Notes: generated from the sequence alone by a model not told the origin. A stretch of 64,000 nucleotides of DNA from Gammaproteobacteria bacterium (GCA_021323735.1 JAJPKM010000016.1:1-64000), one strand, 5' to 3'; shown: positions 1-9,560, counted from the first letter of the stretch. Translations and numbers: made by a program.

Positions 1-5
1 AAATC

Positions 6-81
<76 letters not shown>

Positions 82-138
82 ACATGGAGGCGCGGCACGT
101 TACCTGAGAGGCGCCACTTCGTCAAGAAATTGAACGGT

Positions 139-1548
139 CTACGCGCTCCATAGGGCTTGCGCACGCCCCAACCGCGACAGCGTCTCGGCTTTACCCAGAA
201 TGGCCAGGGTGGCATCTATGGGCGGGGATACCGTGCCACCGCATACGGCCAGGCGCAGGGGTTGCGCCAGCTTGCCCAGCGCCACGCCCCGGGCCACGGC
301 AACCCCGCTGATAACCTCGTGGATCGCGGCGGCAGTCCAAGCTTCCAGCCGCTCCAGCGCCACCACCGCCTCGGCCAATAGCGCCGGCACCTCGGCGCCG
401 ATGTGCTTGCGCACGGCTTTCTCGTCATAGGCGTCCGGTGCGCGGAAGAAGAACGCGCTATTCACGGCCATTTCACGCAGCGTTTTGGCACGTTCGCGCT
501 GCGCGACCACAATCTGCTCGAGCTGGGTTCCGTCGGCGGCTTCGATGCCCATCTGCTCCAAATGCCAGCGCAGCACCGGGACGAGGCGCGCCGGGGGCGC
601 GCGCATCATATGCTGCTGATTGAGCCAGGCGAGTTTCTCAAAATTGAATGCGGCGGCTGACTTATTGACATCCACGATGTCAAACAGCGACTGCATCTCC
701 TCGATGGTGAAAAACTCCTGGTCTCCATGCGACCAGCCCAGCCGCACCAGATAGTTGAGCACCGCCTCAGGCAAAAACCCCTGATCGCGATATTCCAGGA
801 CGCTGACGGCCCCGTGGCGTTTCGAAAGCTTGGCCCCGTCCGCCCCCAAAATCATGGGTAAGTGCGCGTAGACCGGCGGCGTCGCACCCAGAGCCAGCAG
901 CATGTTCAACTGGCGTGGCGTGTTGTTCAGGTGATCATCGCCACGGATCACGTGCGTGATCTGCATGTCCATATCATCGACGACCACGCAGAAATTATAG
1001 GTTGGGCTACCGTCCGAACGCGCGATGATCAAATCGTCGAGTTCGGAGTTCTGAAAAATGACCCGGCCGTGCACCACGTCGTCGACGACCGCTTCGCCGG
1101 TCAGCGGATTCTTGAAGCGCACCACCGGTGCCACGCCCGGCAACGAGTCCGTGCGCTCGCGCCATCGTCCATCGTATCGGGGCTTTTCTCCGCGAGCGAT
1201 CTGCTGCGCACGCATTTGTTCGAGCTCTTCCTTAGTACAGTAGCAGCGATAGGCCTTGCCTTCGGCCAGCAGTTGCTCGATGACTTCCCGGTAGCGCTCG
1301 AAACGCTTGGTCTGGAAGAAGGGCCCCTCATCGCAATCGAGGCCCGCCCATTCCAGGCCGTCGAGAATTTGTTGAATGGCTTCGGGGGTCGAGCGCTCCA
1401 GATCCGTATCCTCGATCCGCAGGATGAACCGTCCTGCATGGCGCCGGGCGTATAGCCAACAAAACAGGGCAGTCCGCAATCCGCCGATGTGCAAAAAGCC
1501 GGTTGGACTGGGAGCAAAACGGGTTCGGACCGTCATCGGCGTAACCAT
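139..1548 (-). CDS. gltX: glutamyl-tRNA synthetase
   Basis: Class I aminoacyl-tRNA synthetase that charges tRNA-Glu with glutamate in the cytoplasm. The 469 aa product has the usual bacterial GluRS length. The N-terminus carries APSPTGFLHIGGLRTALF, the HIGH-type ATP-binding motif, and KLSKR near residue 240 is the KMSKS-type loop. The C-terminal half looks like the all-helical anticodon-binding part. The ATG at 1548 is used; a second ATG four codons in is an alternative, and neither has a clear ribosome binding site. tRNA-Ala follows downstream and a divergent tRNA-Val lies upstream, a synteny also seen around E. coli gltX. Whether this is the discriminating or a non-discriminating (Glu/Gln) enzyme cannot be read from the sequence. 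Confidence 0.97.
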   Translation of the reverse strand: MVTPMTVRTRFAPSPTGFLHIGGLRTALFCWLYARRHAGRFILRIEDTDLERSTPEAIQQILDGLEWAGLDCDEGPFFQTKRFERYREVIEQLLAEGKAYRCYCTKEELEQMRAQQIARGEKPRYDGRWRERTDSLPGVAPVVRFKNPLTGEAVVDDVVHGRVIFQNSELDDLIIARSDGSPTYNFCVVVDDMDMQITHVIRGDDHLNNTPRQLNMLLALGATPPVYAHLPMILGADGAKLSKRHGAVSVLEYRDQGFLPEAVLNYLVRLGWSHGDQEFFTIEEMQSLFDIVDVNKSAAAFNFEKLAWLNQQHMMRAPPARLVPVLRWHLEQMGIEAADGTQLEQIVVAQRERAKTLREMAVNSAFFFRAPDAYDEKAVRKHIGAEVPALLAEAVVALERLEAWTAAAIHEVISGVAVARGVALGKLAQPLRLAVCGGTVSPPIDATLAILGKAETLSRLGRAQALWSA

Positions 1549-1640
1549 GGGAAAAGGGGGCGCAGAGTTTAGCAGGCCTTGCAGAGGCCACGCCGTTTGT
1601 CTTGGCGCTTGGCCGATGTCATACTCCGCAACCGTTCGGC

Positions 1641-1715
1641 GGGCGGTTAGCTCAGCGGTAGAGCACTGCTTTCACACGGCAGGGGTCACAGGTTCAATCC
1701 CTGTACCGCCCACCA
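1641..1715 (+). tRNA. tRNA-Val (anticodon CAC)
   Basis: A 75-nt cloverleaf with acceptor strands GGGCGGT and ACCGCCC, an encoded CCA, an anticodon loop TTCACAC (anticodon CAC, reading GUG) and T-arm sequence GGTTCAATCC. It is divergent from gltX. A degraded copy of this gene sits at 30105-30179. tRNA genes are common insertion sites for islands, and this one stands at the left edge of the polysaccharide cluster. Confidence 0.95.
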
Positions 1716-1802
1716 TTAATCGCGATGTTGCCCGATGGGCTCAACCGGTATCGGCGCCCGGCGAAGACGGGACGGCACTGGATGAGGCGGCGATGGATTC
1801 GC

Positions 1803-2261
1803 CTAGCTGTTGCCAAACATGGCCGGGGACGCCTCGGTGCTGCCACCCCCGCCCACTAGTCGTTTTACAGCCCGGAATCCGCGCTTGGCGAGTACGAGCA
1901 TGCGGGGCAGCGGTGTCCGGCAGAAAGCAATTTTACGGACGTAGTTTTCGACATGCCACTCGGCGCGTGCGCCGGCGGGGAAAAAGATCGTATCACCGAC
2001 ACTCAGGGTTCGCGTTCCCGAATCGTCTTTGACGACGACGCCGCCTTCAACTACGTAGACAGTCTCGTCTACGTCGTAGTACCAATTGAATCGTCCAGCT
2101 GTGCAATCCCACAGAAAAGTGGTTGCGGTACCGTCCGCACTCCGTGAGAGAACCTGATTGCGCGCGACAGGCTTGCCCTCGAGAACCCAGTCAGGATAAA
2201 TCGGCGAGGGGTTCAGGATGACCTCTGCGGCCCTCATTTTAATAACACTTTCGACTGCCAT
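1803..2261 (-). CDS. cupin-domain protein
   Basis: Small single-domain cupin, about 152 aa from the chosen ATG. The core reads FLWDCTAGRFNWYYDVDETVYVVEGG, then VGDTIFFPAGARAEWHV (quoted as two parts). This is the pattern of the Cupin_3 (DUF861) family related to ureidoglycine aminohydrolase cupins: a turn-rich beta barrel with a glycine-rich second motif. The metal ligands are not canonical, so catalysis is uncertain. The open frame reaches 2330, but the ATG at 2261 fits better because the extra 23 residues are low in structure; a third choice is 2237. It lies between tRNA-Val and the first ACP gene, on the same strand as the ACP. The substrate is unknown. A sugar- or small-molecule-binding role in the surface polysaccharide locus is only inferred. 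Confidence 0.72.
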   Translation of the reverse strand: MAVESVIKMRAAEVILNPSPIYPDWVLEGKPVARNQVLSRSADGTATTFLWDCTAGRFNWYYDVDETVYVVEGGVVVKDDSGTRTLSVGDTIFFPAGARAEWHVENYVRKIAFCRTPLPRMLVLAKRGFRAVKRLVGGGGSTEASPAMFGNS

Positions 2262-2609
2262 TTTGCACCCCAGAGGTCCCGATTCTCGTCCTAAGCTAGC
2301 GCTATGGCTGTATGTTGGTCTGTCATCCATAAGTGTAATCCTCTGTAGGAGATCCCGAGACCGGACCCCTCACGATAATCCCCTGACGCGATAGGCGACT
2401 GAATGCGATCCTCTACTGACCCACTCAACAACAATTCACGCAACAGTTTGAAACAGGCAAGATTCGAACGTCTGTGCGGTACGGCACATATAGATTCGAC
2501 TGCCGAATTTACGGCTTACCCTGATCCGGGCGATACTGAATCTGGGCGATGGGGTTACGCATTGCACGCGGTCGGCGCAATGATGAATTTGACACCCGCC
2601 AATCAGGCG
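2262..2609. other. non-coding stretch between the cupin and ACP genes
   Basis: About 350 bases with no convincing gene. A 75-codon plus-strand frame (2403-2630) has no recognisable motif and overlaps the end of the ACP gene, so it is not called. The stretch should contain the cupin promoter and the 3' end of the hydrolase-ACP unit. I see no clear hairpin terminator in it. Confidence 0.5.
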
Positions 2610-2852
2610 CTATTTATGATTGTCGTATAGCCTGACAAAGTCACCAAACGTCACCGGGAATTTGACGTCCTCGGCAACATCAAAGGGGTCGAAGCCGAGA
2701 GCATCTTCCAATCGCGCAACGATCAGCGCGAAACTCAGTGAATCCAATCCCGAGTCCAATAACCTAAGCTCGTCGGACAGGCGAGCCAACATTCGATGTT
2801 GCTCGACCGCCACCCGCTCGAACTGCGTAACCACCATGCTCCGTACCGACAA
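2610..2852 (-). CDS. acyl carrier protein (first copy), TTG start
   Basis: Stand-alone acyl/peptidyl carrier domain of 80 aa. The attachment site is in LLDSGLDSLSFALIVARLE: the DSL serine would receive 4'-phosphopantetheine. The open frame extends to 2891, but a GAGGAG sits nine bases before a TTG at 2852, and the product from there aligns residue by residue with the second ACP at 27214-27459 (SVRSMVVTQFE against TVRDTIVAQFE). TTG is therefore the preferred start. It lies 13 bases downstream of the double hydrolase, so the two are probably co-transcribed. The loading enzyme and acyl substrate are not in the window. A role in carrying an acyl or amino-acyl group for glycan decoration is inferred. 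Confidence 0.85.
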   Translation of the reverse strand: MSVRSMVVTQFERVAVEQHRMLARLSDELRLLDSGLDSLSFALIVARLEDALGFDPFDVAEDVKFPVTFGDFVRLYDNHK

Positions 2853-2865
2853 TCTGACTCGCTCC

Positions 2866-4725
2866 TCAACTTCTTGTGAACAACTCGTCACTGATGATTT
2901 TTTTCATGATTGCCCTGGGACCGCTCTGGCTGAATATGTGATCACCGCCCTCGACTATATGAATGCGGAAGCAATCACCGAGCTGCTTGACCGAAGCGCC
3001 GCCCTCCAATTTCAGGAGATCGATTCCCGGTTCACCACTGGCAAACACGAAAACAATCCTCACTCCTCGCTTGTAGATTTCCTCGAGTTCCCAACCAAGA
3101 TCGTTGGGCAAGCGTATGTGCAGACGCCTCGCCATATCGCGGAAGAAGGATTCCAACGCCAGCAAGGGACGATAGAAGTATATCTTTGCGATACGCAAAA
3201 CATTGACCTTACCGCCGAGCAATCGTTTCCAGGCAACGCCTGAAAGCATCCGACGAGGGTAAAGTCGGGGATTGTGGACGACCTCTGCCAATTGCAAGTC
3301 GTCGAGCGTCGTTCCTTCCTTCCAGAAGTAGTGCTGCGGATTGACCATCAAAATGCGGTTCACCGGCACCCTGGCGGCGGCCGCGCGCAGGGCATGGTAC
3401 GCACCGGAACATAGCCCGAACAGCGTAACGTCGACCGCACCGTAGCTGCTGCGAAGCAACTCCACCGCCGCTCGAATATCGTCGAGCGCCGCAACGGGAA
3501 ATACCTCATTGTCCTGTTGTCCTGGACGCGTCCCACTGTCGCCCAATCCAGCCAGATCCATGCGGAGCGTAACGTAACCCCGGTTGGCCCATTCTCGGGC
3601 AAGGGTGACATGCATCCGGTTGACCCCGATATGGAAATCGGCCCCGGCATTGAGCAGAACGACGGCGCGCCGCCGGATCTCACCCTGGCGCGGCTCCGTG
3701 AGGATGCCGAACAATATTCTTTCGGGACCGAAAAATACCGGACGTTCGGTCAGCAGAACCGGCTGGTCTCCACCGGTGCGCAATAGCATCGAAGGCGATG
3801 ATGTCGGCGACACGGCCTCGATACGGCGAGCAGCCCGTGTCATCGAGCCGCTCAGGAGCTGGTGCAGCCAGTCCCGGCTCGCCGCAACCATCTCGTGCGG
3901 AACTTGCGCAAATTGTGGCGCAGTCATGATCATTTCGATCAAACCCGGCAAAGCCAAGTACTTCGCCCGAGTACCGGCTGTGACGAGTTGCTGCGTCCAT
4001 TCGCTTGCGCCCGGCAGTGCATTGCCATCGATCACAAGCACGTCTGGCACAGTTGGCGGAGCGCGCGTTTTCAGGTCGGTCTGGCTGAGTGCGGCGAGCG
4101 TAGCCGCCGAAATGAGAAATCCGCTCGATTCCATCGAATCAGTACGATCGGTATCGTCCACGGTGCCGCCGCTCATACTCGCGGCCGCCAGCTGCGCCGT
4201 TCGCAGGGAGCGCACATAGCGCCGCCCGCTGATGATCGGCGCGATGAGGATGAGCGAGGTTACCGTCGTGCATTCGCCGGCGGCTAACACTGCGAGCAGC
4301 GCGCCAAGTCGCACCCCCAGCAGACATACCTGCTGGACACCGGTGCGTCTGCGCAACTCGTTGACAGCCGCTATGACGTCTTGCGTCCACGCGTTCAACT
4401 GGTCCGCTTGGGCATCAATTTCCCCCGAGTCGCCAGTTCCCAAATAATCGAACTGCAATGTGGGCATGCCGAGCGCGCTTGCGGTTTCCTCGAACACTCG
4501 GAGACTGCGATGCGAGCAAAGCGCCTCGTAGCCGTAAGGCTTGCATATCACCAAGCCAATGTTGCTTGCCTGGCTCGCTGGGGGAGACTGAAGCCAACCA
4601 AAAAGCTTATGCTCACCCGAGCCGAAGTAGACCGCATCTCTCGAACCGCTTGCCGGCACACAATCCGCCCCTTGCGGGCTGCGCGCCTGTGCGATCGACA
4701 GTCGGCTTGATGACGCGGAACTCAT
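2866..4725 (-). CDS. fused tandem alpha/beta hydrolases, resembling exosortase-associated hydrolases
   Basis: A 619 aa protein made of two alpha/beta-hydrolase folds. Domain 1 (about residues 30-290) has QFDYLGTGDSG and a nucleophile elbow that reads LLGVRLGA, with arginine in place of serine, so it is probably not catalytic by the usual triad. Domain 2 (about 330-615) has RMDLAGLGDSG, an elbow LFGLCSGAYHA with a candidate nucleophile serine, and a late EGGDHIF histidine. From memory, separate hydrolases 2 (GLRLGA-type elbow) and 1 accompany exosortase A EPS clusters; here the two types seem joined. The ACP gene follows 13 bases downstream, suggesting that domain 2 acts on acyl-ACP or an acylated glycan. 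No signal peptide is seen. The start ATG has only a weak ribosome site. Confidence 0.8.
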   Translation of the reverse strand: MSSASSSRLSIAQARSPQGADCVPASGSRDAVYFGSGEHKLFGWLQSPPASQASNIGLVICKPYGYEALCSHRSLRVFEETASALGMPTLQFDYLGTGDSGEIDAQADQLNAWTQDVIAAVNELRRRTGVQQVCLLGVRLGALLAVLAAGECTTVTSLILIAPIISGRRYVRSLRTAQLAAASMSGGTVDDTDRTDSMESSGFLISAATLAALSQTDLKTRAPPTVPDVLVIDGNALPGASEWTQQLVTAGTRAKYLALPGLIEMIMTAPQFAQVPHEMVAASRDWLHQLLSGSMTRAARRIEAVSPTSSPSMLLRTGGDQPVLLTERPVFFGPERILFGILTEPRQGEIRRRAVVLLNAGADFHIGVNRMHVTLAREWANRGYVTLRMDLAGLGDSGTRPGQQDNEVFPVAALDDIRAAVELLRSSYGAVDVTLFGLCSGAYHALRAAAARVPVNRILMVNPQHYFWKEGTTLDDLQLAEVVHNPRLYPRRMLSGVAWKRLLGGKVNVLRIAKIYFYRPLLALESFFRDMARRLHIRLPNDLGWELEEIYKRGVRIVFVFASGEPGIDLLKLEGGASVKQLGDCFRIHIVEGGDHIFSQSGPRAIMKKIISDELFTRS

Positions 4726-4868
4726 TGGATTATCGCTGGCCTACGTATTCGCGAATTGTATCCGCATTTGGCCTATCTAGAGTAGGACTGCGAAGCCCCC
4801 TCGTGACCTGATCAGCGGTTCGAACATCCGGGGGATACCCGAGGGCTTGGGCCAAGAGCGCAACAGGA

Positions 4869-7067
4869 CTAATGAAAAACCGCTCCGAGAGTCATGTAGT
4901 TCGGGCTCTGCGGACCGCCCTCCTGGGGACTGAAAGTTGCCGTATGGGCGCCGGACGATGAAACCGATGAATATTCGGCCCGTGCGGCAGGTTTGCCGCC
5001 TTTCGTGAAATCCCAGAGCGCGCCGAGGTCAGTGAAGGTGCTGTCGGGCAACGGAGCCGTGGGTGCCGTGGCATCTATGTCGTCGAAGGTCACGGCAATG
5101 AGGATTCCACTCGAATTGGTATTCGTTACCGTGGCCGCTACGGTATTCGTCCCCGGCGGAATGCTGGATTGAAACACCAGTGCGTGGCCGTCGAGCGGAT
5201 TGGCCGAAACACCAGTTATTTCAAAGACTACCACGCCCACCCAATCCTCGAACGTCGGGGTCGCCGGCGCCATATTGATCGTGTAGGTCCCGGCCTGAAC
5301 GTTCGCCGCATACCAGTGCCCCACTGACTGGGTACCCTGAACGCCGAGATTGAACGTGGTTCTATCGTCGTAACGGTCGAGCTGAGTATAGGTGTTGGTC
5401 CCATCCGTGACAGCCATTGTGGGGTAGCTGCTCGCAAAATTCGGCCAGGTACTCACCACATAGATCGTACTTCCGGCTTGAACGTTATTGAGCGTTACAT
5501 TCCATAAATTGCTGTCCGTGCCTGGATAGGCCGTGTATTGAGCGAACTGTCTCACGGATGCTCCCGCACTTGCGGCCTTGATCGTGAAAGAAAGCGCACC
5601 GGAAGTTCCCCCTCCCGGCGCAGGACTGACCACCGTCACATTGGCCGTCCCGGCTGTCGTAAGGTCAGAGGCCGGCACCAAGGCAGTCAGCTGCGAGGCG
5701 CTGACATAGTTGGTCGCCAGCGCCGCTCCGTTCCAATTCACGACAGATGCAGGAACAAAGCTGCTGCCATTGACTGTCAGTGTCAACGCGGTACTACCCG
5801 CGGCTGCGTTAGTCGGCGACAGTGTCGCGATTACAGGTATCGGATTCGACGCCACAATGGTGAAAGCGAGCGCATTGGAGGCGCCACCCCCCGGCGCAGG
5901 ATTGACCACCGTCACGTTGGCCGTCCCGGCTGCCGTAAGGTCGGACGCCGGCGCCAAGGCGGTCAGCTGTGAGGCGCTGACATAAGTGGTCGCCAGCGCC
6001 GCCCCGTTCCAATTCACGGCAGATGCAGCGACAAAGCTGCTGCCATTGACTGTAAGAGTAAACGCGGTGCTACCCGCGGCTGCATTCGTTGGCGACAGTG
6101 TCGCGACTGCAGGTACCGGATTGGTCGCAATAATTGTAAAGGTGAGCGCGCTGGAGACACCACCTCCCGGCGCAGGATTGACCACCGTCACGCTGGCCGA
6201 GCCAGGCGTCGTAACGTCAGAGGCGGGCACCAATGCAGTCAGCTGCGAGGCGCTGACGTAGTTCGTAGTCAGCGCCGCCCCGTTCCAATTCACGGCGGAT
6301 GCTGGAACAAAGCCGCTGCCATTCACGGTAAGCGTAAACGCGGGGCTGCCCGCGGCCACACTCGCGGGTGAGAGTGTCGCGATTGCAGGTACCGGATTAG
6401 TCGCAATAATTGTGAACGTGAATGCACTCGAGGCGCCGCCTCCGGGCGCAGGATTGACCACCGTCACATTGGCGGTGCCAGCCGTCGTAATGTCAGAGGC
6501 CGGTACCAGCGCGGTCAGCTGCGAGGCGCTGACGTAGTTCGTAGTCAGCGCCGCTCCGTCCCAACTCACAGTGGATGCCGGAACAAAGTCGCTGCCATTC
6601 ACGGTAAGCGTAAACGCAGGGCTGCCGGAAGCAATGTTTGACGGCGACAATGCGGCAATTGCCGGTACCGGATTCGTCGCAACAATGGTGAAGGCGAGCG
6701 CACTGGAGGCGCCGCCCCCCGGCGCTGGATTGACCACCGTCACATTGGCCGTCCCAGCCGCCGTGAGGTCAGAGGCCGGCACCAGCGCGGTCAGCTGCGA
6801 GGCACTGACATAGCTGGTCGCCAATGCTTCGCCGTTCCATTGGATCGTCGAAGCCGTTACAAAGTCGCTCCCCGTGGCCGTGAGCGTAAAAGCCGGACTA
6901 CCCGAGGCCACATTCGTCGGCGACAGCGCGGTAATGGCGGGTGCCGGGTTTGGCGGCACGGGGTTTGGAGGCGCCGATGGGGAGGCGCCTCCTCCACAAG
7001 CGCACAAGAACATCAGTGCCAGCAAGCTCGAGGCGGAAAAGCGCAACGAAGTGGATATTAAAGACAC
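4869..7067 (-). CDS. surface lipoprotein with five tandem IPT/TIG repeats
   Basis: A 732 aa predicted outer-membrane lipoprotein. The N-terminal hydrophobic segment ends in the lipobox L-C-A-C (Cys24), followed by a Gly/Ser/Pro linker. Five nearly identical 92-residue repeats (about residues 42-500) follow. Each has the IPT/TIG immunoglobulin-like pattern: [15 protein letters not shown], then a VNGSxFVxAS segment, then [10 protein letters not shown] and [10 protein letters not shown]. The last 230 residues form a different all-beta domain that begins [15 protein letters not shown] do not recognise it. The start is a GTG with a poor ribosome site. The arrangement is that of adhesins and surface carbohydrate-binding proteins. 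It lies between the hydrolase and the epimerase, all on the minus strand, but with gaps of 143 and 194 bases, so it probably has its own promoter. Confidence 0.75.
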   Translation of the reverse strand: MSLISTSLRFSASSLLALMFLCACGGGASPSAPPNPVPPNPAPAITALSPTNVASGSPAFTLTATGSDFVTASTIQWNGEALATSYVSASQLTALVPASDLTAAGTANVTVVNPAPGGGASSALAFTIVATNPVPAIAALSPSNIASGSPAFTLTVNGSDFVPASTVSWDGAALTTNYVSASQLTALVPASDITTAGTANVTVVNPAPGGGASSAFTFTIIATNPVPAIATLSPASVAAGSPAFTLTVNGSGFVPASAVNWNGAALTTNYVSASQLTALVPASDVTTPGSASVTVVNPAPGGGVSSALTFTIIATNPVPAVATLSPTNAAAGSTAFTLTVNGSSFVAASAVNWNGAALATTYVSASQLTALAPASDLTAAGTANVTVVNPAPGGGASNALAFTIVASNPIPVIATLSPTNAAAGSTALTLTVNGSSFVPASVVNWNGAALATNYVSASQLTALVPASDLTTAGTANVTVVSPAPGGGTSGALSFTIKAASAGASVRQFAQYTAYPGTDSNLWNVTLNNVQAGSTIYVVSTWPNFASSYPTMAVTDGTNTYTQLDRYDDRTTFNLGVQGTQSVGHWYAANVQAGTYTINMAPATPTFEDWVGVVVFEITGVSANPLDGHALVFQSSIPPGTNTVAATVTNTNSSGILIAVTFDDIDATAPTAPLPDSTFTDLGALWDFTKGGKPAARAEYSSVSSSGAHTATFSPQEGGPQSPNYMTLGAVFH
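5567..6944 (-). repeat. five in-frame 276-bp tandem repeats encoding IPT/TIG domains
   Basis: Marker strings such as GGATTGACCACCGTCAC recur near 5899, 6175, 6451 and 6727, an exact 276-base period. The unit length is divisible by three, so copy-number change by recombination would alter protein length without breaking the frame. The copies differ from each other at scattered positions, so the array is not brand new. Confidence 0.85.
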
Positions 7068-7261
7068 CGGTCGTAGCCCACTTGAAGTGGTTGCTCCCTA
7101 CTCGCAGACTTATTTGAATTTCTTGTCGTCGCGCCGAATTCGAGTTCTTTCCATGATTTGCGATTTATACCGACGGCTTATTATCGCACATTGGAAGTCG
7201 CACTTTTGAAGCCAATAACACCCGGCGGACAATTTCTCGCCTGCCCTTCTGAGCCCGCCAT

Positions 7262-8266
7262 TCACTGTGCAAGTCTTTGTTTCGCTGCACTATTCTTCGA
7301 ATAAGTGAGCCGCATGCAATCGGCATAGGCAAGCGGCGGCTGCCAGCCCAATTGCTCGCAGACTCGGCGGTTGGAAAAGATGAGCGGCTTCAGTCTTGCC
7401 TCGAAACGCCGGGGTACCAACAAGTTAGGAAGCCTCTCGCGACGGTTCAAACCCGCGGCATACAAGACCTTGATGACTGCCGATGTCAGTGTGTAGGAGA
7501 TGGGCACACGGAATCCACCCTCCCCAGAGAGTCTCAAGTGATCCCCGACGTAGGTCCAGATCTTTTCACCCGGACCGTCCACGACATTGAACGTCTTGCC
7601 TATCGCCCGGGGATCGGTCGCAGCCTTGGCGAATAAATCGGCGCAGTTCTCAACGTGCGTCAAAGGCAAACGTGTCGCTGGACCGATGACAACATGAAGG
7701 GGGCCAACCGGCACCGAGCATACAGCGATGTCCGCCCGACCCCGTCCCCAGATATAACCAGGGCGCAGCACGGTAAGGTCCCAGCCGAATTCAGCCGCCA
7801 CGCGCCGCGTCACGCGCTCCTGGTGATACTTCGTCATCGCATACGCACCGCGCAAGTCGAGTCCTGAATCCGTCTCCAGCGGCGAGTCCTCATCCAGTAC
7901 GGATTTGATGCCGCTCCAGTCGTATACCGCGAACGTGCCGGCCAGCACGATCCTGCGGCAGTTGGATCTCGCCATCGAAGCCAGTAAGTGCTCTGTTGCC
8001 TCAACGGTCGCGGCGTACATGAGCCGCTCGTCCCCCGTCACCGCAGCAGCCAGATGCACGAGCACGTCCATGCCTTCGAATGCGGGCGAGAGATCCTGCG
8101 CCGCAGTCAGATCCGCTCGAAATGTTTCCAATGCGCCAGTCCGGGCCATTGGGTCCAAGGGCGCGTTCTGCCGAACCAGAGCCCGTACTGCGTGGCCATC
8201 ACGCAGCAAGGCTGCGACCAATCTTTGACCGAGGAACCCGCCCGCTCCCGTAACAAGCACCCTCAT
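7262..8266 (-). CDS. NAD-dependent sugar epimerase/dehydratase (extended SDR)
   Basis: A 334 aa extended short-chain dehydrogenase. The N-terminus has the Rossmann motif VTGAGGFLGQRL. The catalytic YxxxK pair is in AYAMTKYHQE, with LAGTFAVYD upstream in the place of the catalytic serine/threonine region. PGYIWGRG and the NVVDG segment fit the NDP-sugar epimerase/dehydratase group. The exact sugar cannot be told. Its ATG overlaps the TGA of the upstream GT4 gene by four bases (ATGA), so the two are translationally coupled. With the asparagine synthase it forms a three-gene unit transcribed away from the beta-helix gene at 12 kb. Confidence 0.85.
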   Translation of the reverse strand: MRVLVTGAGGFLGQRLVAALLRDGHAVRALVRQNAPLDPMARTGALETFRADLTAAQDLSPAFEGMDVLVHLAAAVTGDERLMYAATVEATEHLLASMARSNCRRIVLAGTFAVYDWSGIKSVLDEDSPLETDSGLDLRGAYAMTKYHQERVTRRVAAEFGWDLTVLRPGYIWGRGRADIAVCSVPVGPLHVVIGPATRLPLTHVENCADLFAKAATDPRAIGKTFNVVDGPGEKIWTYVGDHLRLSGEGGFRVPISYTLTSAVIKVLYAAGLNRRERLPNLLVPRRFEARLKPLIFSNRRVCEQLGWQPPLAYADCMRLTYSKNSAAKQRLAQ

Positions 8267-9540
8267 TCAATCGCCCGCACCGGCTCTCGCATCTTCGAGT
8301 CATCTCGATGTCCCACTGCCTGTTGAAAAAAGGCAGCGAGGGACTTGGCGGTCCCTTCCCACGAATAAGCTTCCGACACCAACGCACGGCCCGCCGCACC
8401 AAGACTTGTTGCAAGTTGCGGTTCGTTGAGTATTCGAACGACGGCGGCGGAAAATTCCGCCGGATCATCGGCAATCAGCAGGTGCTTCCCGGCGATCGAC
8501 ACCAATCCTTCCGCCCCCAGAGTCGTCGACACGACCGGACGGGCCATCGCCCAGGACTCCAGAATTTTGAGCCGTGTACCGCTCCCCAATCGCAACGGCA
8601 CAACCACCACAGCGGCTCTCGACAGGTACGGTCGCAGGTCATCGACCGGCCCGACGATGGTGACGCCGGAAGCTTCGAGAGCTCTCAATTCGGGCGCCGG
8701 ATTTGCGCCAACGACGATGAATCGCGCGGCGGGCCGGGCCGCAAGTACCCGTGGCCAGATATCTCGGATGAAAAAAAGCAGTCCGTCGACATTCGGCACG
8801 CTTGCCAGCAAACCGAAAAACAGCACCGTATCCGCCTCCGGAGCGGGGTCGGAGGAGCGCGGCTGCATGCGGTCGACATCGGCGGCATTTGGAATGATGA
8901 CCGTTCTTGCCGCGGGAGCATCTTTCGAAAGACGTTGCTGATCCGCAAGGCTGCAGACGCAGACTCCCTCGGCATTCTCATATGCCGCAACCTCCTCGCT
9001 GCGAAGCTTCTTCCAGTTGAGCCGCGCATGCAGCCGCCGGCCAAAGGACGCCGCGCTCGTCGAAATCTGGCGCGCCAAGTCGTAATGCACATCGTGGGAA
9101 TCGATGATGACCACGGGCGGAGGCGTGCCGCGCGGAGATTGCCGCAACCGGTAATGTGCCAGGTGCGGGAAATTCACCAACACGACATCGAAGCGCTGTG
9201 CCGTCAATACTTCATCAAGGCGATTCTGCAGTTCGGGAACCATCGAAACCATACGCTGATAGCTCTTTCGCGAGAACCAAGAGCGCAACTGGAGCAAGCG
9301 GCGGCGCCAGCCGGCGACCCCGTGCGGATTGCGGATGAAATGAACTTGCTTGCAATAACTCAGCATGGCCGCCTCGCTGGATTGCGGCGTACTTGCATCG
9401 TCGTGCAGGATGACGGCGGTGATCTCGTGGTGCTGGGCAAGCTGGGTAAGTAGACCATGCGTGCGCGCCTGGGCGCCGAACCTGGGAGGACTCGGCGCCA
9501 TCGGCGAGAGGAGCAGCACCCGCAGCGGCTTAGTTGCCAT
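8263..9540 (-). CDS. glycosyltransferase family 4
   Basis: A 425 aa GT-B retaining glycosyltransferase. The N-terminus, VLLLSPMAPSPPRFGAQART, matches the opening of sugar transferases in EPS/exosortase-type clusters. The C-terminal donor-binding part contains VVPLRLGSGTRLKILESWAM and ARPVVSTTLGAEGL, typical of the GT4 E-x7-E region. The open frame runs up to a TTG at 9564, but a GGAGG sits nine bases before the ATG at 9540, which is therefore chosen. It lies downstream of the asparagine synthase and overlaps the epimerase by ATGA. The likely role is adding one sugar of the repeat unit at the inner membrane. Confidence 0.87.
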   Translation of the reverse strand: MATKPLRVLLLSPMAPSPPRFGAQARTHGLLTQLAQHHEITAVILHDDASTPQSSEAAMLSYCKQVHFIRNPHGVAGWRRRLLQLRSWFSRKSYQRMVSMVPELQNRLDEVLTAQRFDVVLVNFPHLAHYRLRQSPRGTPPPVVIIDSHDVHYDLARQISTSAASFGRRLHARLNWKKLRSEEVAAYENAEGVCVCSLADQQRLSKDAPAARTVIIPNAADVDRMQPRSSDPAPEADTVLFFGLLASVPNVDGLLFFIRDIWPRVLAARPAARFIVVGANPAPELRALEASGVTIVGPVDDLRPYLSRAAVVVVPLRLGSGTRLKILESWAMARPVVSTTLGAEGLVSIAGKHLLIADDPAEFSAAVVRILNEPQLATSLGAAGRALVSEAYSWEGTAKSLAAFFQQAVGHRDDSKMREPVRAIE

Positions 9541-9560
9541 CGAATCGCGCCTCCGAGCGC

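Noticed and set aside
862-1455. Long plus-strand frame inside gltX
   Set aside because: It is antisense to the well-conserved gltX coding sequence, without motifs or ribosome site.
2403-2630. 75-codon plus-strand frame between the cupin and ACP genes
   Set aside because: No family resemblance, no ribosome site, and it overlaps the 3' end of the ACP gene.
5567-6944. Regularly spaced repeats that could suggest a CRISPR array or satellite
   Set aside because: The 276-base period, full-length similarity without unique spacers and intact reading frame show protein-domain repeats.
8308-9453. 381-codon plus-strand frame
   Set aside because: Antisense shadow of the GT4 gene; its composition is that of a reversed GC-rich gene.
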